A DNA stretch of 64,000 nucleotides, from assembly GCF_963966145.1 (NCBI RefSeq), contig NC_091047.1, positions 28,458,001-28,522,000 on the forward strand, in the 5' to 3' direction. A program made the position numbers and the translations under genes. Below, one piece after another: positions 34,211 to 46,255 of the stretch (positions within the stretch are counted from its first letter, which is position 1; each line of letters starts with the position of its first letter). The notes under the pieces were generated by a model. It was not told the DNA's origin. It saw nothing but the letters and a program-made list of their open reading frames with translations, and ran no database searches. Source of the DNA: Tenebrio molitor. Its lineage: Eukaryota; Arthropoda; Insecta; Coleoptera; Tenebrionidae.

Positions 34211-34651
34211 AGTAGTGTGTTATCTAAATCCAGAATTTTTAAATTTTTAAAAAGAGATTGCGGTACTATTCCCGTTGCTGAAATTACAAGTGGTAAAATC
34301 GAAATTTTTTCTAAACACCAAAGATTTCTCATAGCAACGGAGAGCTCTAAATATTTATTAATTTTTGTGTTATATGTCTGTGTTATATTATGTGAATTTG
34401 GAACAGCTATATCTAAAATATATGCTTGCTTTTGTTGTTTATTTAAAATAATAATGTCTGGTCTGTTACGCTTAATATGAATGTCAGTTAAGATTGTTCT
34501 ATCAAAATATAACTTGTAACTGACATTTTCCAAACAACTTTCTGGTGTATAACTATAATGTGGTTGTGTATTCTTTAATAAATTGAATTTAACAGCTAAA
34601 TTCATGTGTATAATTTTAGCGAATATATCGTGACGTTTTTTATGTTCGCTT
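34211..34651 (-). mobile_element. R2-type retrotransposon 3' fragment, copy 2
   Basis: A truncated copy of the 6745-10770 element covering the endonuclease end. The minus frame contains NRPDIIILNKQQKQAYILDI, then AVPNSHNI and TKINKYLELS, so the PD...D endonuclease core is intact at the residue level. The 5' truncation lies at a point equivalent to about 7435 in copy 1. Its 3' UTR is lost next to the MITE at 33957-34202. Confidence 0.85.
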
Positions 34652-34789
34652 ATTATTTTCTAATACATATTGTTTTTTTTTTCTCCTTATGTTCTTTCAC
34701 ATCTATAACATTCTCTTTCACTTACTGCCACGGATGAGGTATTGACAAGTTTTATGCCTAATACAAAGACATTTGTTTCTGCATTTTAT

Positions 34790-35040
34790 TTATGGAATAC
34801 GAGTATAGTCTTCTTTCAATTTGATATAATTATTGCTAATGCATGTGCCATAAAGTAATTCGTCTTGTTCTGCAACACACTTTTCCATAACATTTGTTAT
34901 CATTTCATTTGAAGAAAACTTTCTATTTAAAGTTTTTGAAATTTTAAAAATAGAAGGTAAACCGAAGGGGTCAAATCCGGCGAATATGGGGGATAGTTAA
35001 TTAATTCAAAATTCAAAATTTTTCCGATGCCAGTTTTAAG
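34790..35040 (-). pseudogene. Mariner transposase C-terminal fossil
   Basis: Minus-strand reading gives ELINYPPYSPDLTPSVYLLF. After a frameshift it gives FSSNEMITNVMEKCVAEQDE and YTRIP, then a stop at 34792-34790. The first block matches YPPYSPDLxPxDYxLF around the third catalytic Asp. The second matches the FSSNEExxxxVExYFAExD region that ends mariner-type transposases. Stops and a shift between them show decay. Confidence 0.65.
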
Positions 35041-35520
35041 TCTTTTATATTTTTCAAATTGTTTATTTAAAACTAGAAAGCAAACTGTCTGGTAATCTTA
35101 GTTTCAACATACAAGTATATCGGCCTTAGAACTGTGTCGATTCAAGCTTGTTCAGCAACGTTGAAGAAAATCTTATCAAGTGACCATTAAATTTCAACCT
35201 TCTCTTTGATTAATCCAAAAAAAGAATAGAATTCTTGCCTTTATGAACTGTCAATAATAATTACTTAATAATGAACTCATTAGTGGATGCACACAAATTC
35301 CTTTCCCTTCATGTTTTTGTGATTTGACATTTTTGAACTTCCTAGTCTGATCTAAATGTAGGACAACGAAATATTAAACACATTTTTTTTTTTCCTGTTT
35401 TCGTCTTTTGCATATGTCTAAGTCACGTCCAAAAGTTAGATGGATTTATAGACTTGTTTTGGACCTTCAGGAATTTCGATAAATAGTTCAAGACAAACAA
35501 AACAGTACCGAGACATTATT
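35041..35520. other. No recognised feature
   Basis: Upstream continuation of the mariner fossil was not recognisable. No inverted ends found. Confidence 0.35.
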
Positions 35521-35528
35521 TACAACCC

Positions 35529-35665
35529 TCTCGCACACCCCAATAGTGCGAGATGCCAGACCGTCACAAATCTGTCAGCGTCAGACCATGAGACCCATTT
35601 CGTGATTGTTGGATACTGATTATTAGGGTATTTAAAGGGCGGACTAGGTCAGTCGAAGACGAACT
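35529..35665 (+). promoter_or_regulatory. Promoter-like or LTR-like segment
   Basis: It holds a stem CTCTCGCAC...GTGCGAGA (about 35528-35554), then GGGTATTTAAAGGG (TATA-like) followed about 20 bp later by GGTCAGTCGAAGACG (arthropod initiator TCAGT). GT-rich candidate donors such as AAGGTGAGTG lie about 110 bp further on. Such a TATA/initiator pair with a downstream donor occurs in insect promoters and in LTRs. I saw no matching second LTR or primer-binding site. Confidence 0.35.
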
Positions 35666-35894
35666 GTGACAGAGTGTAGAGCAAAGAATCCAATTAGAAT
35701 ATCTTAGTAAAGTTTATGTAAAAGTGAGTTTGTGAAAGGTGTAGTTAATTTACACAAGGTGAGTGTATCACTGAGTAACCTGTTTCTGTTGGTGATGTGG
35801 TGAGTTTACCTATTTTAATAATTGATATTGATGATGATCATGGCCATAATTAAATACAATTAGCATGGTGAGTCTTTGAATGAGTTATAATAAT

Positions 35895-36395
35895 TAATTG
35901 AGAGTATTGAGAGTCGCTGACTGAGATCAGGGCTGCTCGTGATTGCTAATTAATTGAGGGTCGCTGTCTGAGATCAGGACCGCTCGTGATTAATAATTAA
36001 TTGAGAGTCGCTGACAGGGATCAGGACTGCTCGTGAGTTATAATTAATTGAGATGATGTTGTTTTCATCATTGAGGGTGATGTTGTTGATTTGATCAGAG
36101 TCATAACAGTTTGATGCAATTGCTAATTTTGATATGATTGAGCCCCGACATGTCGAGCTAATTAATTAGACTGTCCAAATTTCCTTTGTTCCGGCAACTG
36201 TACGCTAGCAGAGACCGTGGAGCTGCTAGCGGGGTGAAATTGATTGTGATGCACTGGCAGAGACCGGGGATGCTGCCAGTGTGGCAGATCGAGTGTGCCG
36301 CTGAGGTCCATCAGGGCCGCTCATCTGTTTTTGGTGATCACAATTGATTGAGGGTCGCTGAGTGTTATCAGGGCGCCTCGTTTGATTACAGTTGT
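35895..36395 (+). repeat. 48-bp minisatellite with stem-forming units
   Basis: Units with GTCGCTG at 35913, 35960 and 36008 (period 47-48 bp) read TTGAGRGTCGCTGACTGAG then ATCAGGRCNGCTCGTGA. A related unit occurs at 36354. Two more units 49 bp apart (about 36204 and 36253) have GCTAGCAGAGACCG...CTGCTAGC and CACTGGCAGAGACC...TGCCAGTG, each a short hairpin. The array decays between its parts. Confidence 0.65.
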
Positions 36396-36974
36396 GCAGT
36401 GGACTGTTAGAGTCCTGGGGGTTCTGAGTGAACCCTACTCTTTTCCTTTTCCTAACAACCCTGGACAAAGCTCAATGAGTTAATAATAATTGATAATAAC
36501 TTAAAGTACTAGAGCTCAATGAATATGTGATGATAATTGATAATCACCAACGATATTAAGAGTTAACGTTGACATTGTGATGGTACCATATTTGAGATGT
36601 GTGTGATTTATTCTTGTAAAAATGTATTGGTTGTGCTCGCACAACACTTTCAGCGAACTGGTTACTCACCACCCCATTTTATTATTTTACAGGAGGTAAG
36701 CCTGTGATAGATGTACCGACCACGATCACCTCGATCCACGACACAAGCCGTCATGACACCATTGTTAACGTAATGTTTACCCAATTATTTTATTTACTGA
36801 CAATTACCAAATTACGACATCCTGACACTGCATCAAGTTTGATGTGTTATATTGATTGACAATTTGATTAGTATCAGCATTATTATTATTTTTGTGTGCT
36901 GTCTCTCTCGGCGAGAGTTATCTCTCTCGCACTCGCATCATAGCTCCTGCATAAATCTAAAAAATATCCTATTT

Positions 36975-37157
36975 AGAACACCAGTAAACACAATCGAGGA
37001 ACTTAGAGAACAAGTTGTTTTAAAGGCTGAAGGGTTGAACAATTCACGACAAATTCTACAAAATATGTTTAATGCGTTGAAACGAAGCTCCGACTTTTTT
37101 CTCGAAAAAGGTGGTCATCATCAGATTCAACATTTGTTACAACCTTCGAAGATTTAG
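36975..37157 (+). pseudogene. C-terminus of a mariner-type transposase
   Basis: The frame reads RTPVNTIEELREQVVLKAEG, then a Phe/Leu-rich stretch and KGGHHQIQHLL close to its end. This matches the end of insect mariner-type transposases (TPVNTxEELRxRIxxA...NVxxxFxxRLxxCLxxxGGHxEHLL). The open frame begins upstream at 36852, but that part is unrelated low-complexity sequence. No catalytic residues remain. Confidence 0.7.
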
Positions 37158-37159
37158 TT

Positions 37160-38615
37160 AATAATAATTTGTAGTTTCATTGAATTGTTTTTTTGTTCGC
37201 ATAAACAAGTTAGCAACCGTGTGTTGCTAACTCAGCTACAACCGTCTAAAAGTCATCTTTATTTGTTGCTCTTGGGTGTGATGTTTTCAGATTTCACTTT
37301 TAAATAGAGGTCTGGCGCATAATTCAAAGTTTACGTTCTTGTTTAATCAATCACGTTCATACTCTCAATTTGCAACGCCTGTTCTAATCTGAAATTTATT
37401 TGATCACGTGATACAGCGAGAACACGTGTTGTACGATTAAATTTTGTTAAAACGTAGCATCGGTCTTAAAAGTTAACAATCTTTCGACCTGTGTTTGCTT
37501 TAATTTAATTTTACTGTCTGCACCGTAAAAATCTAGATAAAACATACAAAGTTGCTTCTTTTGTATCACTCTCTTAGATTTTTTATTAGTGTTCCTTTGA
37601 TGTTTTACAAGCACTAGGTATTGTTTAGGAACCATTTTCAGAGATGACAAGCATGTGTTCTTTGCGTTTCTGTTGATCCATGTTTAAATCTGTTCTTGAA
37701 GCACATGACAAAATTGTTCGCAATATTTTGTGAACTAATTTTCTTTTTTTTAAGATAAAATATACTGAGATTTTTTTTGTTAATAAAAGTAGATTCATTA
37801 GCAAAAAAAATATTAAAAACAAACAACCTTCACATTTGAATGCCTTTTGCAGCACTCTTTGCAAAATTCTTGTATCTGTTTTTGCAATGAAAACTAATAA
37901 ATATGTGCAACATGTTAAGAAATCAATTTGCGTAAATAAATGGTACAAGATTATTTTAAAATTAAGAATCATATTTTACGACAAAGATGAAAGTATTAAT
38001 AACTATTGCAATTGTGAAATAACAAAGGAAATAATACAAAACATCGCATGTTTGGTGTTTACTCGTACAATCATTGGACTTTTAAATAATAGCTCTCCGT
38101 GCCAAAATTCTCTATTCTCTTTCTAATTTTAAACCCGTATTATTTGATCAAACGATTTATTTTATAGACACGGAATACTAACTCTGTTCAAAAACAAGAA
38201 ATTTTTATTTTAAGTTGATTTTTAAAAACCATATTTATCCCCTTAAAATGTATAAAAGTTGATGAACCGACTCAGATCTAAATAGCGGTAATTGACAAAT
38301 AATTTATTGTTGATGATGTTTTAATTTCCATTAACATTTAGTAACAAGGACAGGCTTGAATGTCCCACTACTTTCTCACTTTATACTCGTACATAGGTCA
38401 ACGTTATAATTTCGTAATCTTTCATTTTTCCGGTTTTTTATTTCGTTGACAATAAATTAATTAGTGGAAACACTAAACTCGTCTAGCTTTAATTTTCGTG
38501 ATCCTCACTATTCATCCACTTTTGTTTTCATTTTGTTGTTCACTTCACCTACAGCCATTCTCTTTGAAATTGTCAATTTCGACACTTTTATTTAAATACT
38601 AGTTTTTAAATAATA
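37160..38615. other. No recognised gene
   Basis: Several overlapping frames of 60-115 codons on both strands at 37.4-38.1 kb are AT-rich and lack motifs. Two TACTCGTA octamers occur (38060, 38384). Confidence 0.35.
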
Positions 38616-38838
38616 CACTGCGCCGCAAAATTAGCGCATTCTGTGTAAAAACTTTTAAAATGCTTGTAAATTTAAATTTTAAATGATGCATTATGAAAAG
38701 TGGTTTTCTAATGAGTATCGGATTTAAACTTTAGGATAATGCAAATGAACATTTTTGGTTTCCAAATGGCAGTGAAAAATTTTCTAAAAAGGAATACGAT
38801 TAATTTTCTAAATTATGCATTAATTTTGCGGCGCAGTG
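38616..38838. mobile_element. 223-bp MITE of the 61.9-kb Tc1 family
   Basis: Ends CACTGCGCCGCAAAATTAGC and the inverted TAATTTTGCGGCGCAGTG are the same as those of the 1.5-kb Tc1 element at 61860-63372, and both are TA-flanked. The interior has no transposase. It could have been mobilised by that family's enzyme. Confidence 0.9.
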
Positions 38839-41800
38839 TATAAATAAATAAAATTTTCCAAACAAATCTGCAAATTCTATGAAACGATAATATACAGGTA
38901 TCCCAAAATTTACTTAACAGTAGGTACGTTGTTAAGTAGTCATTAAAATATCAGAAAAAATATTTTTTAAAAACCTCCTTTTTTGTAGAAGATATTACAC
39001 TAAATGTGGCAGCATCTAAAAACATTCTATTTATCCCAATAATCTGCAAATATTTAATTTTTCTCGTATCCATGGACATAAGAAATGAACAATCCAAGTC
39101 ATGTTGCCATATGTTATTTGAGGTAAAATCGACATAAAATCACTTGGAAATACTGGAAATAATGAAGTAAATAATTGCAAATCTGATCACAATAATTCGG
39201 AATTACTGTAACACTGACTAGTAAAAAGCAAATAGGCAAAATCTTTCTTAATATTTAATATGTAGCATATTATGATATAAGTTTATAAGGAAGCCTTTAA
39301 AGCACGCGCGACGAGTTTAATTGCTTTAACGGCCCTTACACACATGTATTATACACTATTTTTTTATTATACCTGCACTACAATCTGAAAATTATAACAA
39401 AAAAACTAAAGTGAAATATCTTTTCCGAAGTAATCTGTGTCATAATCGTTGATATAGAAATGGTCAATTGTTGTTGTTTCGTTGCTATGTATATTTATTA
39501 TAAATTGTGTGTAAATGTGTATTTATCATTGTTCAAAATGTAGGTGAATTTGTTGTTACCTAAGCGACTTTAAAGCTTTAGTGCTTTAAAGACCAATTTT
39601 GCACGCATTTTGGTGTCAAAAACAGAGATTATCATTCAGGTATAATAAAAAATAAATAAGATCAAAGTTTGTGAGCCCCCATTTCTTCAAATCTAAAAGA
39701 TTTAGAATGTATAATTTTTTTCATAATTTTCTAACATAAATTGACATTGATAGTTGTTCCGCGAATTTTGGGGTCATAATTAAATAATTAATTTAATTCT
39801 GAATCATAATTCTTAATTTCCGCAAATTATTTTATTTTGTTTGTTCTTGTAAACTATCGCAGATGATGTTGTTTTCCAATAATTTTCAACTCCTTTGGAT
39901 GCACTTTCAATTAACCGATTAAATAAATCAGGGTTTTTAAGTGCTACTTAGAAAATGCCAAGTATATGGATATCTAGTTTCCTTAAATGGCATTCTCATG
40001 TTCCACTTAACTGTGCCATTATGTCAGGATAAAATTGTCTCTTTAAATTAATATTGACATTCAGCAGACACATTAAATTTGTATCTCCATCATGTCTCCA
40101 CTCCGTGCCTTTCCTTTCTGTTTTTCTTTCTTACATTCAGTTATTTGATACATTATTAAAAGTGAAACCTTTCATCTAAATAGCATTAATTTTGCATTCA
40201 ATTCATGCTTGCTTTGCTCCTCGTTTTCCATTGTTGTGACATTTAATCTGATAAATTTTCAAGGACCAAATTTGCCAAAAACTCTTCTAATTTTTTTACA
40301 TATTTGTGTTCTCTCAAATCTATCCGTTCTTGGAATTTGATGAGATTTGAATTTTCGATTAAAACCGCTCGTTTTCCTCTGCTACCATCAATACTATCAG
40401 CAACATGATTCTCTTTGGTGACATTGATCGATGTAGGTGGACGTCAAGATCGCTGTTTGTCAGTCTCATTTGTTCGGCCCTTTTTTTTAAACGATCCACT
40501 CATCTTAACAGTTCGTCGACTCACGCACTTGTCATCGTACAGCATCGAAAACCTTCCCTCCTGGATTTCTTAATTTGAGTGTTTCCTCGCTTGGGAATTG
40601 AAAAATTATACAGCCGAGATGATAAAATCATGAAGCTTAACGAGAACCACCACAAAACGGGTCGGGCTGATGCGGCCCTAATAATAGAGCGATTAACCAC
40701 CAAATGAAAAATGTTTTTTTTCAAGGGGAACCGAACGGCCAGTCGATGAAAGTGCACAAGATTCTGTTGACCATCGGTCGGACGATAACAAAGAAGTTAA
40801 TTGGAATGGTTCGTGAAGCACAATCGGCTTTCTTTCACTTCCAACAAAGAGTTTTTTTTAATTCTTTGTTGACACTTTGTTAATTTGATTGTCTGTAATT
40901 TATCAGGGCTGCCAATGGAAAATAAATAATTGTTCAAGTAGGTGAAGGAAATGTATAATAATAACTATGGCAACATGGTAAATTTAGATAAAGGAGAAAT
41001 TTAAATTGTTTCTAATTTAAACATTGATTAATGATTAAAAATGTGTTAATTACAAAATAGAATCTGAGTTTAAGATACACTGAAAGATAAATATTCCAGT
41101 GAACATCTAACTGTACCATTAGTAATAATAATAATTATTCGTGTGAGCACCTAGAAGGGCGTACTACTATACGTACTAATATAGTTTGCACGTCATTACT
41201 CCAATCCCAGCCACCACCAACGACCGCCAATTTAAATATCAAAGAGACGTCTTTCTAAAAACGCCTGTGTAAAAAGTAATAGGATAGAAAAAAAAAGTTT
41301 TAGAATCGCCTTTACCATTGTTTAAATTGTAAACGAAAACTATCTTGAACACTTAATTTGCTAAATATCAAATTTACTACTTAATTATTTTGAAATTGCA
41401 ACAAAAGTCTTATTAATAATAATAATTTTACTCGTTATTTTCAATCAAATCAAATTTTTGAAGAAAAAATTTGTCATTTTCTAACTACTAACTACTTACT
41501 ACCTTATCAAGGATGTTTAAATGTACACGAAAAAAATATAGAAAACATTTTTCAGACAAAAAAATCAATTATTGTTATTATTATTATTAACGGTAATACC
41601 ACTACATACAATGTAAACAAAGATATACTCGTACATCGTAACCTTGCAATGTTACCGTAGTGGATTTAAAATAATTTTTTCGATTTCCAAAGCTTCTAAA
41701 TGCTCTATTATGCAGGATTAGTGCATTAGTTAGTGATCTTGTACTTTGTGATAATATATACGATTTGAGGTAGCTGTCATGACAATTTCGAAATAATTGA

Positions 41801-41865
41801 CTTTATTGAGGCTATGCTCAAAGAGAAAAATCAGTGTCTTAGCTAGATTCTTATTTGTTTGTTAC
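38839..41865. other. 3 kb without a recognised gene
   Basis: Inverted 16-nt blocks at about 39362 and 39637 (TTTTATTATACCTG) could be MITE ends but are too short to call. A less AT-rich stretch at 40.5-40.8 kb resembles unique regulatory DNA. A short ATT-repeat tract lies near 41573. Confidence 0.35.
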
Positions 41866-41879
41866 AATGTTCTAAAATG

Positions 41880-42615
41880 GTATATTAAAGAACGAGTTTT
41901 ATAAGAGTTGATTTGGCGCACGAGTCCCAGGTGTAGAAAACGACCCGTAGGGGAGTTTTCTATGGGACGAGTGCGCCAATACCCTTATAAAACCAGTTTT
42001 TTATGTTATTTTTTAGAATTTGCACCCTTGTTTTAATTTTTAAATAAAATAGTTATTTTTATATTAAGTGCGCGAAGAGAGTGTTTTTTGTGCATGAAAA
42101 GGTCTTTTACGCCGAGACGAAGGTCGAGGCAGTATAAGCCTTTGAATGCACAAAAACATCTTCGCGCACGAAATATAAACAATATTTTTTCTATAATTGA
42201 TTCAAAAAATTGAAATTAAAATTTCAAATTTTTGAAGGAACTCTGAAGTTTCAATGCAGTGACCATGTTGCTAGGTAACTAATAAAAAGCAGTGCGTGAA
42301 ATGAAAAACAGAAATAGTCGTATGCGTGAAATTGCATTTCACACACTGTTTTGTATGGTTTCTACGGTTTCGATCTTACTAACAATGTAAAAAAAAGACA
42401 CGTAAGAAAATGACCCACTTCATGCACAGATAACTATGCGTGAATTTCAATTTTTTGAATCAATTATATAAAAAAAAAATAAATTTTCAAATTCTAGGGA
42501 ATTTCGTATTAATTGGTAATTCAAGGTAGCGGATGCAACTACATCTGCAACAGATGTTAAAAAATAGAGTTTGAACATTAATATTGGAAGTTTTTTGGTG
42601 TAATACACTGAAATG
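41880..42615. mobile_element. Hairpin-plus-tail element (inverted copy of 9400-9720), interrupted
   Basis: The hairpin 41889-42003 (AACGAGTTTTATAAG...GGCGCACGAGT) and the tail 42480-42615 match 9400-9720 in inverse orientation. Between them sits a foreign block of about 420 bp (42049-42470), absent from the 9.4-kb copy. The 9.4-kb copy therefore shows the empty site. Confidence 0.8.
42049..42470. mobile_element. Nested block: hairpin plus MITE (inverted copy of 16738-17155)
   Basis: Contains the hairpin (about 42072-42176) and the 25-bp-TIR MITE (about 42193-42468), nearly identical to 16738-17155 but inverted. It sits in an A-rich tract of the host element. The pair moved as one unit at least once. 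Confidence 0.8.
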
Positions 42616-42705
42616 ACGTTTATAGACGTATTATAAACGCAAATTCTAAAAATAGTTTTTACTTTAGACATAACAATGATATTGATTTTGTCTTAAACGC
42701 AAGTA

Positions 42706-42953
42706 CTATTCCGGACACGGAATCTTGGCCACAACTGATATTTAACTGACAAATATGTGTGAACTGGCTTTTATTGAATATAACCCAACTTTTGACTCGT
42801 TAATGCCGTTTCCCTGCTTTTTTGATGTCACAAGAAGAACTTCAAAATGATTTTTTAAATAATTGTCATTTATTAATGACACTAATGATTGGTTTTCATG
42901 ATTTTTTTAGAAATGTCTAAAAAATGTTGGCCAAGATTCTGTGTCCGGAATAG
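42706..42953. mobile_element. MITE, CTATTCCGGACA family, copy 2
   Basis: Nearly identical to 33957-34202 over its whole length, with the same TIRs and TA flanks at 42704-42705 and 42954-42955. Confidence 0.9.
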
Positions 42954-43487
42954 TAGGTATATCAAGAGGAAGAATGACAGTCATATTTTCAAAATCTTCT
43001 GCACATTTATTTTCATCCAAATAAAAAAAAAATTGTAATGGTTTGTAATTTTTTATAGTTTTGAAAAACGAACGTACTAAATGATTTACCAGAACACTAC
43101 TAATACAAATAAATGGAAAATTTTAATTAATTTGGAAAATCGATGACACTCATTGACAGTTTGTCAATTAACAACCTATTATTGCTAAATAATTTCTAAT
43201 TTTCGCACTTGAAAAATGATTGCATACTGCATCAAGTAGAGTTATCTTAATTGAATAATATTCCAAAATAGATCGCACTAGAGAACTGTACAGAATAAAC
43301 GTTTTCCTGACGCCGGCCGTCCGGATGTTATAATAATTGAAGGTCAAACTAAAATTTTCTATCAAAAATAGTCTTCAATCTTCAACTCTCCATCGGAAAA
43401 TATACCGTGCGACCAACAATTATTTAGATCAAAGAGGGCTTTGACATTTTGGCCGTATGTCGATAGATGTCTGGAATGCATGGAAGT

Positions 43488-43654
43488 ATCGTGCGTTCAT
43501 TTAAATTTATCCTTAAAGTTGGCGTTGAAAAGTCGATTTGCACCACTCATGTAAAAACGTAAGATTTAAACGGCTGATCTATGATCCGTAATCCATATAG
43601 TGCGTTCACAATCGACTCTTCAACTTTGAGGATAAATTTAAATCAACGCATGAT
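43488..43654. repeat. Palindromic MITE-like repeat
   Basis: Arms of about 55 bp with TTTAAATTTATCCTTAAAGT are inverted on the right (ACTTTGAGGATAAATTTAAA). The centre is short and non-coding, and the target duplication is unclear. Confidence 0.65.
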
Positions 43655-44436
43655 ATTTCTGGTTGAATATACAATGGCGGACAAAAAATTTCGTCCATAA
43701 TTGTCATTCCACTCACGTATGCTGTAAACCAGCCTTTAGGGACGAATAACCTCACTTCACATGTTGACATGTGTCAATCAAATTGTATATGTTCTAATGG
43801 GTGACAGTAATAAATTTCAAATTTTAATTTGCAAACGACAATCATAATGACAATGAAGGTTAAACTACACCCAATTTTTGTGAAATGACAAGAAAAGGGT
43901 GGACGAAATTTTTTCAATTTAAATTTAGAAAAATTTGCCGAATCTCGGCCAAACAGATAATGGCGCTGTATGTCCATTCTTCGTTATTAAAAATACCATT
44001 ACGAAAGTAAGTTTATTAGCTTAGCAAAGCTACGAAAAATCTGACACTGTCAAAATCATAGCCGTCCCTTATCTAAGTCATTGTTGATCGCACCGTAGAA
44101 AATAACATACAAAAATTGTGGTGAAGCGACGTGTGCGTGCTTTTGTTTCCATTAACGTATGATGTAAAACCACAAATGTAATTTATTAAGCGAAGAAACA
44201 GTGATGTGAATTAATTCTTTTGTACAAATCATACATATCGTCATGAACCATAGATTTTCTTATTTTCTTAAGCAATTAATTATTTAATTTACAATAAAAC
44301 CTTGATCTAAGTGGGATTATGTACGAGTATATGAAAAGAATATAAAAGCATACCAGCTGAAAGGAAAAGAAAGAGAGAGAAAACCACGGCCTACCTGATT
44401 TATATTGTAAAAATGTATTTCCTATTTTCTTCATAA
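43655..44436. other. No recognised feature
   Basis: Single-copy-looking AT-rich DNA with one TACGAGTA octamer (44322). Confidence 0.35.
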
Positions 44437-44630
44437 TAGGCAGAATATAGCCTAAGGGAGTCCGTTTCGGCTCAGGGACGCGGGTTCAATTCCCAGAGCG
44501 AAATTAAAAAAAAAGGCTATATTCTGTCTCGTGATTCGGAAGTCACGTTAAGCCATTGGTCCCGGTATATTGAGTTGGTCATCATGCCCCTCATAGATTT
44601 GTAAACCAGTCCTAGACTGTGTAACAATTT
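44437..44630 (+). mobile_element. tRNA-derived SINE
   Basis: An A-box-like TAGCCTAAGGG (44448-44458) and a B box GGTTCAATTCC (44483-44493) are 35 bp apart, as in a tRNA gene promoter for RNA polymerase III. They are followed by a body with GGAAGTCACGTTAAGCC and ATTGGTCCCGG, a block I associate with widespread insect SINEs, and a T-rich end. AGAATATAGCC and its inverse GGCTATATTCT flank the tRNA-like head. It is not a real tRNA gene, because no cloverleaf closes. Confidence 0.65.
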
Positions 44631-46168
44631 TTTTTATTATGTTCAGATAAATTTGAGACAACTTTATTTTTCAAGGATAATGTGGAGTGAAGAGTGAACA
44701 ATAATTCATTCCATGGATTTTTTGCTGCCAGAACAAATAGCAGATTTCGTTTATTTGTCAAGTGATTATACTTTTCAAAGCAATTTTACCGCAAAATGCC
44801 TAACGATAATAAAATAACAACCATTGAATTGTTAATTTTAGACAAAATATTTTTTTTTTAATAAAATGTTAATTAATTAACTGCTTGAAGTCATATTTAA
44901 AACCCAAAAAAGAAGTTGTCCCTGATTTATTTGAACATGACTGTACAGAGATGATGATGTTGGAAAAAGTTATACTCGTATATGAAACATATGTATGCAA
45001 CTTTTGAGTAAAGTAAAATAAGTTGTGTTTAATACACATGTTGCATAAATAACTATATCGAACCCTCTTCATCATATTTAAATCATCATTAATTTCTCAT
45101 TATGTATTAGTATTAGCAACTGTTCGACTAATATGTGTTTACATTTATCTCTGTATGATGAACCTGATAAAGCTAAGCAGAAATCTTCATCTATACTTTT
45201 GTGACAGTTAAAATATTTAATTTTTGGAATCAATACAATGGAGCTTGCAGTTTGCTTAAATTTGGTAAACCACGCTTTACGTCAACCAAAACAAAACAAA
45301 AATGGAAGCTGACTTTTAAAACGAATACTTTCAAGTCTACAGATTGAAAAAGTTTCTTATTAAATATTCGGGAAATACTTATTGATTTTCCATTTTCTTT
45401 AAATATCCGATATTTTAAATTTAAAATGTTTTCTCTTACTTTCAAAATATGTACCGAGGATAATATTTTACGAAGTTTCATAAAAAATTGAAACATAGAA
45501 GATCTTGTCAGATACATTGCTGAGGTGTTCGTTATAATTATTTTGAGAATCGAGCGGACCGAAATGTTTTAGAGTCTACAAAAGCGACTTTTGTTCGAAT
45601 TAAGCTCGCTATCACCATAAGGGATAAAAAAAAATATGTGCATCGAGAACGAAAACCGTTTCGCTTCCCTTGCGATCTCGCGGGACCACCCCTATGAATC
45701 GTTAAGAATTTGTTTAACTTTTCGCGTTCACGTGAATTGAATAACATCTCCCAGTTGGTTGGTTGTGAGCCTAAAGCGCTGACAGTTTTAAATATTGCCG
45801 TTTCCGCTTTTATTGTTAAACTCGAAACCGCTTAGGGCATAATAAACGACTGTAAATCATTCAGAAACAATTTCACGACACGGCGATGATTCCTCAACTT
45901 TTGTTTGTTGCACAGCTCTTAATTTCATTAAACTCATATTGCGTCGAGTCCTCCGTTGCCACCGCCACGGTACTAAATAATTGACATTTCGACAATCGAT
46001 CGTGCAATGCGAACAATTAGTTCGCCTCAATAATCCGATAAAATTTGCATGCTATTGAATGCCGTGTTAGGTCGCAAATTTATTTAAGCATCCTAGTTTT
46101 AGTGGGCATTCAACCGAACCGTATAATATAGATCCTGGCATTTGTGAGCCGAATTACCTACCTGTCAG
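44631..46168. other. No recognised gene; less AT-rich from 45.5 kb
   Basis: No repeats identified. The segment about 45540-46170 is less AT-rich and free of inverted ends, and leads into the candidate exon at 46169. Confidence 0.3.
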
Positions 46169-46255
46169 GTGTACGGCGAATTATTGGCCGACTACACGAC
46201 AGCAGAAAGAGTTTTCAAGAAAATTTATCAGGTGGAAGGATCGGAGTGCATGGAG
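46169..46255 (+). CDS. Candidate internal exon, 29 codons
   Basis: CTACCTGTCAG precedes 46169 (acceptor) and GAG|GTAATA follows 46255 (donor). The 87-bp insert is open in phase 0 and reads VYGELLADYTTAERVFKKIY, then QVEGSECME. The length and balanced composition resemble a real exon, but the pyrimidine tract is weak and I do not recognise the protein. Confidence 0.3.

Noticed and set aside
35895..36040. CRISPR array
   Set aside because: Units are contiguous, degenerate 47-48-bp repeats without unique spacers, in a eukaryotic context.
36226..36468. 80-codon minus frame rich in Ser/Pro/Arg
   Set aside because: It is an artefact of the GC-richer minisatellite.
35510..36700. Solo LTR of a Gypsy/BEL element
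   Set aside because: Promoter-like features fit, but TG...CA ends, a target duplication, a primer-binding site and a second copy were not seen.
37625..38126. Overlapping 96-115-codon frames on both strands
   Set aside because: Mutually overlapping, hydrophobic and AT-driven; no motif.
39362..39653. Possible MITE with 16-bp ends TTTTATTATACCTG
   Set aside because: Inverted match is short and AT-rich, with no target duplication.
44448..44500. True tRNA gene
   Set aside because: A and B boxes are present, but acceptor, D and anticodon stems do not close; the context is a SINE.
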